DNA of 64,000 nucleotides from Lepidostoma basale. Lineage: Eukaryota > Arthropoda > Insecta > Trichoptera > Lepidostomatidae. The position numbers and the translations under genes are program-made. Location of the stretch: contig JAHDVF020000866.1 in the NCBI GenBank assembly GCA_022606425.2, positions 620,001-684,000 on the forward strand, given 5' to 3'. This document shows positions 21,611 to 32,689 of this stretch, piece after piece (the stretch's first letter is position 1; every line of letters begins with the position of its first letter). Below the pieces are notes generated by a model. It did not search any database. It was not told the origin of the DNA and saw only the letters and a list, made by a program, of their open reading frames with translations.

Positions 21611-21904
21611 GATTTGCTTATTAAGAATTTGCAAAGAAATATGATGTGTTTTTATTAAAAAATGTATGGAAATAATACGGAGATCTGCATATAATCGTAC
21701 TAATTATATTGTTATATGAAGAGGTTGTACAGCAACTATTATTAATAAGTACTCTATCAAGGACAACAATATGAAAATTTATGTTTATAAGCATTGAAGA
21801 TTCGTAATTTAATACATACATAGGTTTCGCGAATGGCGACGAACAACATCTTATACAACTATTTGATCTTGATATATTGTTTTAAATATTATATAATATA
21901 TCTA

Positions 21905-22400
21905 CATACAAACGAAATTTTTCGTTTATATAAAGAATTTTGACAGGTGTAAAAATAAATTTTTCTTTTGTTCCAATGACATTTTAAATAATTAATTCAA
22001 TATGAATTTAAAGTTCTTGCTGGTGTTGTTTTATTTTTTTTAAGTACCTAATTACTGCTTATTTAAAAAAAACATTGGATACGTGGAACATAAATTAGAT
22101 AGACAATATGTGCACCATCAAAAAACAACATATTGTGTCAAATTATTTTTATTTTGTTATTTTATTTTATATAATTGTATTTTATATTACGAGTATTTGT
22201 TTTAGATTTATTTTGTGGATGTTGGACTATCGAAGTATGCGCGGGAGATGCCTATTGGTGGCGATGAGGTTCGCAACCCATCACACCGCGTCTCCCGCGG
22301 GGCGAAAAGAGAAGGATGGAGTGCCGTATCGGTTAAAGTGTGACAGTCCATTCTTTCTGCCTACCCTTTCGGGGAGACGGCGTGATGGTTAGTTATCTAC
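21905..22400 (+). mobile_element. Non-autonomous retroelement N, copy 2
   Basis: Same layout as copy 1, starting near TATAAAGAATTTTGACAGGT and ending CTTTCGGGGAGACGGCGTGA-TGGTTAGTTA. Confidence 0.7.
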
Positions 22401-22544
22401 ATATAAATTAAATAAATTTGAATAACTTTTTGAAAACATTCCTTTGTTTAGTGGTTTTACTTGGATTCAAGTAAAACCACTAAACAATCGTGTTTCCTAC
22501 TATAAATTTATAATTGAGTTTTACAAAACTAATACCTCAACCAT

Positions 22545-22915
22545 CAACTTTTTGCACTTTCACAAACATGCTTCAGGACACAAACTTCCCTTCTTCAGTG
22601 TATGAAATTTAACAGTAAAACGATATTGAGTTTTTAATTATATACTCAATGACGAGTGAAAAAGTGGAGGGAGGGTAAATTGTTTAGTAGAAATTATGAG
22701 ACAGGGGAAATAAATCAATTATGGGACTAGAAATTAAGTTTGGTTGGTTGTTTTTAATTTCCTTTTTACATAATAACTAAAATATTTCCCTCCACTCATT
22801 TTCACTCGTCATTAAGTATATAATTAATAACTCGATAACATGTAACTGTTAAAATTCAAACACTGAAGAAGGGAAGTTTGTGTCCCGAAACATGTTTGTG
22901 AGGGTGCAAAAAAGA
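22545..22915. repeat. Foldback element M-e, with spacer
   Basis: Arms CTTTTTGCACTTTCACAAAC...CCCTTCTTCAGTG (left) and CACTGAAGAAGGG...TTTGTGAGGGTGCAAAAA (right). Inner arms ATATACTCAATGACGAGTGA and its complement also pair. Confidence 0.65.
22860..22899 (+). ncRNA. Hammerhead-ribozyme-like motif H4
   Basis: Core CTGAAGA 22863-22869, extra A, stem II GGG/CCC, GAAA 22887-22890, CATG, T, T; stem I only 3 bp (ACA/TGT). The mirror motif at 22565-22603 on the minus strand is damaged (GCTTC for GTTTC). Confidence 0.45.
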
Positions 22916-22919
22916 AAAA

Positions 22920-23765
22920 AAACAAAACTAACTAACTGACTAACCATCACGCTGTCTAGCCGAAATGGTAGGCAGAAAAAATGGACCGCCACACTTTTCT
23001 ATCCTTACATATTTCTCTCGATTCCTCAACATTCATACATCGTGTCATGCACGCGCGTCGATTTCTCTGACTCTTCAAGTGGCCGACATTAAATATTTGA
23101 TTTATTTGATCGTGCCACGTTTTCCTCGGTCTTCCTCTATTTCTGGTTCCATTAACATATAATTTTTTTCCATTCTTTCTTCATTCATTCTTTCCATATG
23201 TCCAAACCATCTAAATGATCCTTTCATTATTTTGTTCATAACACCATCATTCGCACCGCCTTCACTTTTTTATATTTTCATTCGACATTCTATCATATAT
23301 ACAGAGTATCCACACATTCGTCTAAGAGATCTCATTTCTACTGCATTTATTCTACTTTCATCCTTCTTTTGCCAGTTCCATGCTTCGCTTCCATACATAA
23401 GGGTCGGTAGAAGAACACCATTGTGCGCTGCCATTCTAGCTTTTTTGTATAGGTTTTTGTTTGCGATGACAACGTTAAGTGCACCATTCACTTTGTTGCC
23501 TGCTCCAACCCTTCTTTAAATGTCCCTCTCCACTCGCCCATCTCTTGTAAACATACTACCTAAATACACGAACTCATCTACTTGTCCAAATTTTCACCAT
23601 TCACGCTAATGTTGCAGACTGTCATGATTTCTTCTTTTTCAAAAATCATTACCTTGGACTTATTAACATTCATCATCAGATCATTTCTAATGCATACCTC
23701 ATACATACAATTCACCAGGACTTGTAGTTCATGCTCGTTGTCTGCAAGTACAAAATATCTTTATT
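22920..23765 (-). pseudogene. RTE-like non-LTR reverse transcriptase C-terminus
   Basis: Minus strand: NGALNVVIANKNLYKKARMA, LMYGSEAWNWQKKDESRINA and further frames to ..NVNKSKVMIFEKEEIMTVC near 23650. Broken by several frameshifts. Tail complement AACTAACTAACTGACTAACC at 22926. Confidence 0.75.
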
Positions 23766-23779
23766 ATTATATATTTATT

Positions 23780-24060
23780 GTGCTTCTTCTTCTCTTCTTC
23801 TTTTTGTCCTGTCACACCTCCGTGGTACATAGGGCCTCAAGGAATCTTCTCCACCCGACATCTCTTCTATCGCATGCCTGATGCTTAACGTTATCCCATG
23901 TGAGGCCTGCTGCCTTAACCTCGTCTTGCAGGGTTCTTCTCCAGGTGGCTCTAGGTCTGCCTCGCTTTCTCTTTCCCCCCATAGGGGACCAATCTAGTGC
24001 GCCCTGAGCGATGCAGGCTGGGTTCCGTCTCAGAGTGTGACCGATCCACTACCACTTGAT
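23780..24060 (-). pseudogene. Non-LTR RT C-terminal relic (GRPRATW type), copy 2
   Basis: Near-duplicate of 7650-7955: GGKRKRGRPRATWRRTLQDE with AAGAAGAAG end. It shares CATAGGGGACCAATCTAG. Confidence 0.65.
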
Positions 24061-24160
24061 TGTGCTTCTACTTGTGTTTAATGTCGACCGGTTTTGGCAG
24101 CTTGCTTTTGAACGCTGCCGAAACCGGTCGACGAAAAAAGAAGTTTTTGTATCACACTTT
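24060..24160. repeat. Foldback element M-c
   Basis: GTCGACCGGTTTTGGCAGC and GCTGCCGAAACCGGTCGAC form a near-perfect inverted pair separated by about 14 nt. Others at 43900-44040 and 47130-47180. Confidence 0.6.
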
Positions 24161-24435
24161 TTTTTATTTCAGTATTTATTATTTATTACAGTTTTTAATA
24201 TAAAATGTTCTATAAAATAAAAATAAAATAATACTACAATAACATATTAATGAGCGACGTGTCAAATCAATCCTTATACACACCTTGGGGTGACATTCTT
24301 TAGTTTCTACCGGTAAGAACACATCACTACATAAATATTTTGAAACGTGAAGTAATTGAATATTTTATTTCGCCAATAAAGACATGCATGATTACAGAAT
24401 AGAAACCCGGTTCCTTACGCAAACCGGTTCATTAA

Positions 24436-24448
24436 TGTTTCAGTCGCA
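24436..24448 (+). promoter_or_regulatory. Possible initiator of lectin C
   Basis: TTTCAGTCGC matches the arthropod TCAGT initiator, +1 A at 24442, 47 nt before the ATG. No TATA box. Confidence 0.35.
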
Positions 24449-24488
24449 AAGTGACCTCTCGCTGAGGAGTACGCGTGCTGTTTTAAAC

Positions 24489-24540
24489 ATGGTATTCTTA
24501 TATTATCTGTTTTTGTATGGAATTTCCATTCACATTGTAG
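24489..24540 (+). CDS. Lectin C exon 1 (signal peptide)
   Basis: 52 nt, 17 codons plus G, donor AGGTAAGA. The frame is open further upstream, but the hydrophobic run starts at this ATG. Confidence 0.82.
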
Positions 24541-27500
24541 GTAAGAATTTTTACACTTTTAAAAAAATAAATTTGTAGATAAGTGTTCTTTAAAAGATAA
24601 TAATTTAAAATGAAAATCTCACATAGATGTACTTTAAAAGAGAAGATTACCATCTTCAGTTGCATATATCATAGTATAGTTATATCTACGAAATCTATTA
24701 AAACAATGTTATGATATGTGCATAATAAGCGAAGCTAATGTTGAATTGTAAAACCGTTCGGGCCAAATAAAATAATGTACGTGTATTACATATCAAATAT
24801 TATTAATATGCACTTAAAGTTGTCATCGCAAACATAAACCTACCCAAAAAAGCTAGAACGTCAGTGCATAATGGTGTTCTTCTACCGACCCTTATGTATG
24901 GAGGCGAAGCATGAAAATATATTAATATGATTTAAAATCCATTGAATACCTTTAATACCAATATTTAAAATCAGTAAATTTTACTTAAAATTTGAAGATT
25001 ATTTTTGTATAGAATCATGTTTGCCACCCCTGATCTGTATGTATTTAAAGGACTATGTTTACAATAGTGTCACCAGTCTGTCGATGCCAGCGAACCTGGC
25101 GAAACCGGTCGCTGTCGAAATAAAGACAAAAGTGGAAGTAGTTAAAAAACATCGTTTTATCTAATTATTATTTAAAAAAAAAAACGTTTTGACTTCAGCA
25201 ACACAAGACATAAGCATCACAAGGAAACGGCAGCCGTTTCGACCGGATTACAATTATGAACCAGAAACTAATTTATACTACAAGGAACATAAAACTCCGT
25301 TGACGTGGGAGGATGCAGGGGACTTGTGCGAGATTGAGGGTGCCTCCCTGGCGCTGCCTAAGTCAGAGATGGAGGTCGAATACCTCACGAAACATATGTC
25401 TCCCGGCGCCCCGTACTACTGGGTGGGCCTGAGTGACAAAATCACTGAGGGGAGGTTTCTATCACGGAATGGTGAGTGCAATTATTTTATTATTTAATTT
25501 TTTTAAGCTTATTGTCGGTACACAAACAAAACAACTTATGTACAGTTGTGATGAGTAATACAAAAAAAAATAATAAAACAGCATTTTGAATGTATACAAA
25601 TACTTGTAGACGAATACTGGAATTCACCCATTGCGAGTTATCATTTTAAGGATTAATTATATCTCAATAGAGACGAAGATGCAAATTGGAAACAGAATAT
25701 GATGGTCGAGGAGTTTACAGGACTTATGACCTGTTATTGGTTGGGTTAAGCGCACGCTTTTATTCTGTTTCCAATTCTCTATTGAGATATAATTAATCCT
25801 TAAAATGATAACCAGCAATGGGTAAAACATAGTATTTGTCTACATGTCATTTGTATACGTTCAAAATGTTGTAAAAAAAACTGGTCCAAGTTAAAAAAGC
25901 ATAAAAATTGGAGAGACATCTCCAGGCGTTATCTAGCAATGTATGTTAATGGCGGTAATAAGACTTGCGCTTAACCCAACCAATGACAGGTCATAAGTCC
26001 TGTAAACGCCTCGACCACTTTATTCTGTTTTCAATTTATATCTTCAATCTGTCAACTGTCTTGTACCACCCCTCAGTGTTAACAAACGTCAGGGAAAACA
26101 AGCCATTAATATAATATAAAGAAACATATAAATCAAGTAAAACAAGGTTATACCAAAAAACAAAGAACGAATTTTCAAATCTGTTAAGATAAGACAATAG
26201 CATGAAAAAAAATGGTAATTCGGAAAGTTTGGTCCGTTTTACAACAGAGGGTTCTGGCTACTTCAAGCTTTCAAATCTGTCGGCCATTTTTTGAATAAGC
26301 CTGAGCATCTGTCAATTATATTTAGTTGGCAAAAGTTTTTTATTCTCACAACAATATTTTGTTTTATCGCTCCTTATTATGTCGACTTCCGCGGTAAATA
26401 AAAAACATTTGCGAGAAGTTCTACTGATCTGTTTTAATTGGAAAAAGTGAATGATCATGCATGACATGCATCACTGCATGGTCATGCATGACATAACAAA
26501 GGTGGAATGGGGAATGTTGTAGTTACATGAAGCGTGCGCTTAACCCAACCAATGACAGGTCATAAGTCCTGTAAACACCTTGATCATCCATATTCAGTTT
26601 GCGTCTTCGTCTCTATTGAGATACAATTAAATTAAAAAATATGCTTTTTCTAAATTTACAGGAAAGTCTGCTCACTACACCAACTGGAATAAGGGCGAAC
26701 CAAATGCGGCCTCCGAATCTGAAAATTGCGTCATGATGTACACACACGGGAAATGGAACGACAACGATTGCGACCAGAAATTTAGATTCATTTGCACAAG
26801 CGATTCAGAGACGAAATATTTTCCGACCTGCGAGACATACGATGGAAGTAAGATATTAATTTAAACTAAATTACTAACTAACGACTAACTAAAAATATAT
26901 ATGATCATCAGCAAGAAGAAAATCCGGTACCAACACTAAAAATTTAAAACGATTCGCAAGAGCAGGTAAATCGATACAAATACCTAGGCTGTAAACTGAA
27001 GTGTAGTGTGAGCTGCGGACATTAAAAGTAAATACAATGAACCGGTTAGAGGTATTTGAAATGTGGCTTCACCGAAGAATGTTCAGGATCCCATGGACAG
27101 ACAGAGTGACGAACACAGAAGTCCTGAATCGTGCAAGAGTAAATAGAGAGCAGCTGACATTGATCAAAGTCCGCAAGATTTCATATCTGGGTCACGTTCT
27201 ACGAGGCGAAAAATATCGCCTGCTGCATCTAATTTTGAAGGGGAAAATAGAGGGCAGCAGGGGGGTAGGGAGAAGGCAGATCTCTTGGCTGCGCAATGTG
27301 AAGGAATGGACGGAAATCTGAACTGTGGAGGAGCTATTCCGGACAGCGCAGGATAGAGAAGAGTTTACCAGAGTGATCGCCAACGTCGGGGGGACCTGAC
27401 AGGGTACTTTAAGAAGAAGACTGAATGATGAATGGGATGTCAGGATAAAAGAATACGAATAGAAATGGTCCGAAATAGCTTTTTTAAAATGAAACCGGTG

Positions 27501-30500
27501 CTATGCAGAATATTTAAAATATGACGGACAGAGAGTCACAAACTATGAAGTACTGCAGCAAATGAAGAAAGAAAAATGAATTGTAAAGATCATAAAGCGC
27601 AGGAAACTGGAATACATCGGACAAATTATGAGAAACGATTAATACAAAGTACTGCAACTGATTGCCAAAGGTAAAATATTAATAACAACAAAAACAACAA
27701 ACCATCACGCCGTTTCCCCGCAGGGGTAGGCAGAGAGAATGGACCGCCATACTACTCTATCCTGGCACACCTCTCTAGCTTCCTCCACATTCATACATCG
27801 AGTCATACACGCACGTCGATTCTTCCGGCATCTGACATGACCAACCTTTAATATTTGATTAATCTGGTCATGCCATGTTTTCCTCGGTCGACCTCGACTC
27901 CTTACTCCATTTACATCGTTAACGTATAATTTTTTAACCATTCTTTCTTCACCCATGCGCTCCATATGTCCGAACCAACGCAGCGAACCTTTCATAATTT
28001 TGTACATAATACCTTCTTTCGCTCTACATTCCTTCCTAATATCAGCATTTGAGATTCTGTCGTACATCGTTCTACCACACATACGTCTTAGGGACCTCAT
28101 CTCTACCGCATTTATTCTGTTCTCATCTTTCTTCTGCCAGTTCCATGCTTCGCTTCCATACATAAGGGTTGGGACCAGAACTCCATTGTGAACGGCCATT
28201 TTCGCTTTCATTGATAAATTCTTGTTTCCAATGACTACTTTTAAAGCTCCATTCACTTTTTTACCCGCACCAACCCCTCTTTCAACATCACTGTCCGTTC
28301 GGCTATCCGCTGTGAACATGCTACCTAAATACACAAATTCCCTCACCTGTTCCAAGTTCTCTTCATTTACATTTATATTACAAACTGTCATTTGCTCTTC
28401 CCTTTCAAAAACTAGCACCTTTGACTTTCCGACATTCATCATTAAATCGTTCGACTTGCATACCTCATACATTCTCGACACCAAGACTTGTAATTCGTCC
28501 GCACTATCCGCAACGAGAACGGCATCATTCGCGTAAAGCAGACAGTTTACAGACAGATCGCTCATCTTAGCACCAGCATTTATACCTTTAAGTTCTCTAC
28601 AATATTAATTATAAATCTAAAATATTAATTATATGGATTTTTACATCGTTGTAGAGGAAACAATAACTATCTTAAATCCATATTAAATAATTAATACGAA
28701 TACAAACGTCTGTTTTTTAGTTTTCTAGTTCGTCTGTTTTCTTAGAAATCTTTTCAATATATTATTCATTGCGCTTTTATATGTTTTGTGTTATGTTCTT
28801 ATATCGGCGTTATTTTTATTTATAGATTATTTCTTTCATACTGAGGCTAAGAAATGTTACAAATTGCACATGGCTCCAAAGAACTGGTGGGACGCGTACA
28901 GGGTGTGCGAACACGAGTTGGCCGTCTTGGGCATCATCAACAGTGAGGAAGAGGCCGGCATTTATAACACCAGCCTACGCCGGTACCCCGCACACACCCT
29001 CAGAGGAAGCTTTGATAAAACATTTATTTGGGTGGGATTCAATGATTTCATCGTCCCTGGAGATTTCACAACCATCAAAGGTAAGACATCCAATGAGATT
29101 CGTTTGTTCATCGCAGACTAACAAGGGGAGGGCACGACATAGAGAATTGAATTTGGGATGGGATTTTGCTGGATTGTAGTTCCCTCTATGAGTCGCCCAT
29201 AGTCAAAATAAGAAAGCGAAAAAGCCAGTAGCTAAGTTGTATATATGTTAATATGTAACACCAAACTTCACATGTTAGTTTCAATCTACACACTAGCGCC
29301 ATCTATGAAGATTGGATTTAAGCATTAAGCAGAACATATTTTTATTAACGCAATGTGAAAGGCTACCGCCATTAACGTATTGCTGAATAACGCCTGGAGA
29401 TGTCACTCCAATTTATATGCTATATTTTTTAACTTGGACCAGTTTTTGTTTTTACAACATACATATTAACATATATACAACTTCCAAAAATTTGTCAGAC
29501 ATGGTGGTCGTAAAAAGGGTGGAATGGGAAAGTTGTATTACATAAAGCGTGCGCTTAACCCAACCAATGACAGGTCATAAGTCCTGTAAACACCTCGATC
29601 ACCATATTCTGTTTCCAATCTTCGTCTCTATTGAGATACAATTAATTAATCCTTGAACCTTTTTAGTGATAATTTTGGCTTTGCTGTCGGAATGGGTGTT
29701 TGATTTTGCGAAAGCCATTCTTTTTTCCGTCTTACATTATCATATAGTAAGTTATCCACCTTTTATCCCCTGTCACAAAAATGGGGGGGTTGTGCCGAAA
29801 AATGGGGGGTTCTTTGTCGTGAAAATAAAGAACTACATATCTTCACGCGTGCTTTTTGTTAGTAGCGTATAGCTCGCGCGGCATCCAAATGCCCATCTTA
29901 TGCACTTTCCCAATCCGGTTTAAATAAAACCGCACTTTAGACCAGAAAGATCCAAGTTTCTGGCTTAATTCTTCATTGGTTTGACGTGGATTGGAATCAA
30001 TTAGATATATGTATGATTTAAAATTCGATCGTCGTCCATTTCTAGGAAGGTCTTTTAAGCTCCTGTCACCCGATTTGAACTTTTGAAACCAAGATTGGCA
30101 TTTATTGACTTTTTAAACATCTCTATAAATTCTGATAATAGTTTTAATAGCATAAGTTCCATTTAAACCGTCGTCGAAATAAAGTAGCATTCAGTGATGC
30201 AGATGTTCGTCGATTTTGGGGTACGACATTTTACGGTTAAGAAAAAATAAGTATTATGCACGAAAAATAAAATCAACAAATAGCTCTACACGAATAGTTT
30301 AGTAAAATACTCGTATACGTGTTACCTCTACTACCGTGTACGGACAAAAACTCGACCGTTTCAAAATAATTGCATAAATCCTGCTCCAACTAATATTCTT
30401 GTATGTAAATTTTTTTAAATAATACAAAAATGTTTTTTCAGGAATGAGTCTAAGCGAATCCGGCTATAACAACTTTTTTGAAAATCCGGATGTTCCAGAA

Positions 30501-30656
30501 GATTATGATGACGAAGACGTTTCTGACGAAGATAAGCATTGCGGCTCCATGATGAGGAATGGAGCTTTGGCGGCACAGAACTGCAAGACGAGAGCCTGGT
30601 TTATGTGTGAAAAGTCTTTAAGTCAGAGTCCAAATCTACTTGCATCTAAAAATTAA
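24489..30656 (+). CDS. Lectin C: dual-CRD C-type lectin (immulectin-like), complete
   Basis: Secreted two-CRD lectin of 326 residues. Exons: 24489-24540, 25199-25471, 26662-26847, 28826-29080 and 30442-30656; all introns phase 1, GT-AG. Signal peptide MVFLYYLFLYGISIHIV. CRD1 (about 34-165) is the most canonical domain in the window: YWVGLSD, EPN and WND are all present, predicting mannose-type calcium-dependent binding. CRD2 (about 175-318) keeps the CYKLH start, RRYPAHTLRGSF and WVGFND. In CRD2 the EPN region is replaced by ENPDVPEDYDDEDVSDEDKH, an acidic run that removes the usual tryptophan and triplet, so CRD2 binding chemistry must differ. Sister of lectin B in sequence; head-to-head with it across 7 kb of repeats. 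Confidence 0.93.
24823..24920 (+). mobile_element. RTE-like non-LTR fragment
   Basis: GTTGTCATCGCAAACATAAA...CTTATGTATGGAGGCGAAGC, the VVIANxNL..LMYGxEAW stretch, in lectin C intron 1. Confidence 0.65.
25010..25185 (+). repeat. Foldback family M-d, single arm with ribozyme-like variant
   Basis: CTGTCGA (core A6 changed to U), T, stem GCCAG/CTGGC, GAAA, palindromic CCGG, T, C at 25078-25111; then GTCGAAATAAAGACAAAAGT and AACATCGTTTTAT. It ends about 14 nt before the acceptor of lectin C exon 2. Confidence 0.6.
25199..25471 (+). CDS. Lectin C exon 2 (CRD1, N-terminal half)
   Basis: 273 nt, phase 1. Encodes PFRPDYNYEPETNLYYKEH, DLCEIEGASLALP and YYWVGLSDKITEGRF; acceptor CTTCAG, donor TGGTGAGT. 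Confidence 0.93.
25565..26045. repeat. R1 repeat, inverted double copy
   Basis: Two R1 halves face each other (AAGGATTAATTATATCTCAA... and ...GATATAATTAATCCTTAAAA), bounded by CATTTTGAATGTATACAAAT and ATTTGTATACGTTCAAAATG. Confidence 0.6.
26440..26640 (+). repeat. R1 repeat copy
   Basis: ATGGGGAATGTTGTAGTTAC to CTCTATTGAGATACAATTAA, ending about 20 nt before the exon 3 acceptor of lectin C. Confidence 0.6.
26662..26847 (+). CDS. Lectin C exon 3 (CRD1, C-terminal half)
   Basis: 186 nt, phase 1. Encodes NWNKGEPNAASESENCVMM, GKWNDNDC and FRFICTSD, then the interdomain FPTCETYDG. Acceptor TTACAG, donor GAAGTAAGA. Confidence 0.93.
26895..27415 (+). pseudogene. Non-LTR reverse transcriptase C-terminus (MNRLEVFEMW type)
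   Basis: Frame 27037-27321 reads MNRLEVFEMWLHRRMFRIPW, RKISYLGHVLRGEKYRLLHL and GRRQISWLRNVKEW, then an AAGAAGAAGA tail. Same family as 34500-35095. In lectin C intron 3. Confidence 0.75.
27420..27675 (+). pseudogene. Second related RT fragment
   Basis: Broken frame with KIIKRRKLEYIGQIMRND and LIAKGKI, the post-palm region of the same type of RT; many indels. Confidence 0.5.
27695..28610 (-). pseudogene. RTE-like non-LTR retrotransposon, longest 3' copy
   Basis: An uninterrupted 286-codon minus frame (27705-28565) encodes the RT from the catalytic box to the C-terminus: CLLYANDAVLVADS, VCNINVNEENLEQVREFVYL, LMYGSEAWNWQKKDENRINA, LRWFGHMERMGEERMVKKLY, GRPRKTWHDQINQIL. The catalytic YADD is YAND here (AAT at 28527-28529), so it should be inactive. 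The stop codon lies about ten bases before the 3' tail. 5'-truncated; no endonuclease domain. In lectin C intron 3, antisense. Confidence 0.85.
28683..28735. repeat. Half of foldback element M-a
   Basis: AATTAATACGAATACAAACGTCTG and TTTTCTAGTTCG arm only. Confidence 0.4.
28826..29080 (+). CDS. Lectin C exon 4 (CRD2, N-terminal half)
   Basis: 255 nt, phase 1. Encodes KKCYKLHMAPKNWWDAYRVC and RRYPAHTLRGSFDKTFIWVG; acceptor TTATAG, donor AGGTAAGA. Confidence 0.93.
29215..29655. repeat. R1 repeat copy
   Basis: Contains TACACACTAGCGCCATCTAT, TATACAACTTCCAAAAATTT, CCAACCAATGACAGGTCATA and CTCTATTGAGATACAATTAA, in lectin C intron 4. Confidence 0.6.
29660..30250 (-). pseudogene. mariner-type transposase relic
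   Basis: Minus strand, with stops: DEGLNGTYAIKTIIRIYRDV, QSWFQKFKSGDRSLKDLPRN, then NPRQTNEELSQKLG and RIGKVHKMGIWMPREL. This is the N-terminal helix-turn-helix half of a mariner/SETMAR-like transposase. The catalytic half is not recognisable and no inverted ends were identified. Confidence 0.7.
30442..30656 (+). CDS. Lectin C exon 5 (CRD2, C-terminal half, stop)
   Basis: 215 nt. Contains the acidic loop NPDVPEDYDDEDVSDEDKHC, NGALAAQNC and WFMCEKSL, then TAA. Acceptor TTTCAG. Confidence 0.92.
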
Positions 30657-30659
30657 AAA

Positions 30660-31440
30660 AGAAAATAATTTATACTTAAATTATTACAATTAAAATGTAT
30701 CAGTTTAATATTGATGATATACTCGTAAATATGCAGTGCTAAAGCAATTTGAAGACCTTGTTTTGGACTGGAAGAAAAACTTAGTTGAATTCAATGTGGA
30801 GAGTTTCAAAACATTATTTCTGAACTCGAGTTCTTTGCCTAAATTTATGAAAACAGTAGGTAATATGTAACCAGTGCTGGCGGAAATGCAAAATGCATAT
30901 AATAATGAATTATGTATTTAAAAGTGTAGAAAATTTCATGATGGACCATGCCTGCAATATAACAATCGTCTGGTTTATTATATTATATCATATTTATATC
31001 ACATGATTTTTTAATATCGTGGGCTCAGTACTAAAACTGTATATTGAAATTTTATAATATTTTTCTTTCTCACTTACATTTTACCAGCTATTAAGGTTAA
31101 ATCTTCGGCCTATCTCTTCTGTGGCCTTCCGACGCCTCTTTTTCCATAATCAACTGTAAAACTTTTTTGTTTTATTATATAAAACATTGAACATAACGAT
31201 AAGAAGAGGGTAAAATTTCGATTCACCTCAAGAGTTGGCACCCTTGAAAAGGAATATTAATCAAATGTTTTTTGCCAATTTATATTATGATTATTGAAAT
31301 TTTTGGTATATATCCATTGTACCATATAATAAATGGTAATAAACTTTTTTTTAATAGACAAATAAATCATTTTAACTACAACCACGGGTCTATAATTAAT
31401 CGACAAATATGTGAAATTAAACTAAATAAGTTTTAAATAG
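30660..31440. other. 3' flank of lectin C
   Basis: AT-rich, with no canonical AATAAA within 100 nt of the stop. A short non-LTR terminus (GTGGCCTTCCGACGCCTCTT) lies at about 31085-31165 on the minus strand. Confidence 0.35.
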
Positions 31441-31625
31441 TCCATTATTTTAGGCGAAACACTATGATACTTCAACATTATTAACTGTTAAAATGTAAAG
31501 CGCTGTTGACGTATCATAAATTTTTATAATTTTTACTTTTCGCGACAACTGCCCTGTCAACTGATATTTACATCAGGTGTTACAAAATAAAAAAATAATG
31601 AAGAATTAAGATACCATAAACAGCG
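31440..31625. repeat. Foldback element M-b, decayed
   Basis: AGTCCATTATTTTAGGCGAAACACTATGATA-type left part and, on the minus strand, ACACCTGATGTAAATATCAG...GGGCAGTTGTCGCG, a damaged hammerhead-like motif. Confidence 0.5.
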
Positions 31626-31841
31626 TTTTATTTTATAATTTATATGTTTAATGTGTGTTTGGAAGAAAATTGCGTCAATTATAAAATAATAAAGATTTTT
31701 CAAACAACATCTGATATTGATTGATTTCATTACACAAAATGTTACCCTGTAAAAACCATCCCTGAATACAGTAATCGTAATACATTTAAAAAAATATATT
31801 AACTGTTTTTAAACTCTGTTATGGTATCACAATTTTTATTT

Positions 31842-31882
31842 CGCGACAGCTGTTTCGCCAACCGATGTTGGCATCATCAGGT
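31842..31882 (-). ncRNA. Hammerhead-ribozyme-like motif H7
   Basis: Minus strand: CTGATGA, extra T, perfect 6-bp stem II GCCAAC/GTTGGC with loop ATCG, GAAA, palindromic stem III CAG/CTG, T, C, then GCG. Core intact, but stem I is poor because a TA repeat replaces its 5' side. Confidence 0.5.
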
Positions 31883-32149
31883 ATATATATATATTTTTAA
31901 ATAATTTATGTTATATTATAGTATGTATGTCTTATTGACGTGTATTTTGTATCTGTTTACTTCACAAATGTCAAAGCAGAACTGACATTTGCCGCTATTT
32001 GCAAAAATTATTCGATCACCTTTAAAAGGTTTTCTGTCTGTCCTACCGTGGAGATCAAAAGCTTGCAAAAAATCGGCGGAGTTTAAAGTCATATTTATGG
32101 TATTAAAAAAATGTTTTGATATATTCCCTATATGTCTCTCAAGATATAC

Positions 32150-32420
32150 TTTCGAGCTTTCTCGACATTCATACATCGTAACTTGCACGCTCATCGATTT
32201 TTCCGACTTCAAATGAAGCCGTATTTTAATAATTCATTAATTTGGTCATTGTATACTTCCTTTGTTCGTCAGCGGCTTCTCTTTCCACTCACACTGTATG
32301 TATATAATTTTCGAACCATTATTCACTCATACATTTGTTACATATGTAAAAACCATCTCAGGAATCCATTTTTTATTTGACTTGCAATCATCTGCCTAAC
32401 TCTTTCATCTTTGTTATAAG
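32150..32420 (-). mobile_element. RTE-like non-LTR fragment, degenerate
   Basis: Complement of the C-terminal coding region (CGACATTCATACATCGTAAC, AACCATCTCAGGAATCC), heavily mutated. Confidence 0.5.
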
Positions 32421-32689
32421 TAATGTGAGAATTAAGAACAATGAAAAAAATAAGCTTTATAACTTGTTCTTCGGTATTCTTTCGATTTCGGCAGTCATTT
32501 TCTGGTTTTCCTTGTCACTAACAATCGATGGTTGGCGGCCGTATGCATAACTTGAATGTCCTGAGTGATGTAAGTCTATTTATTTCTGATTGATTGACGA
32601 TGTTGACCTTCTGATAACCTTCGTCAAAAACAGCACAAATTGTTTATTTGCAACGTGGTTATGCCCGTGAATAGATCTAGCAATCTCTT

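Noticed and set aside
27705..28565. Host gene of 286 codons
   Set aside because: It is the C-terminal part of a reverse transcriptase with many copies in the window and a mutated catalytic box.
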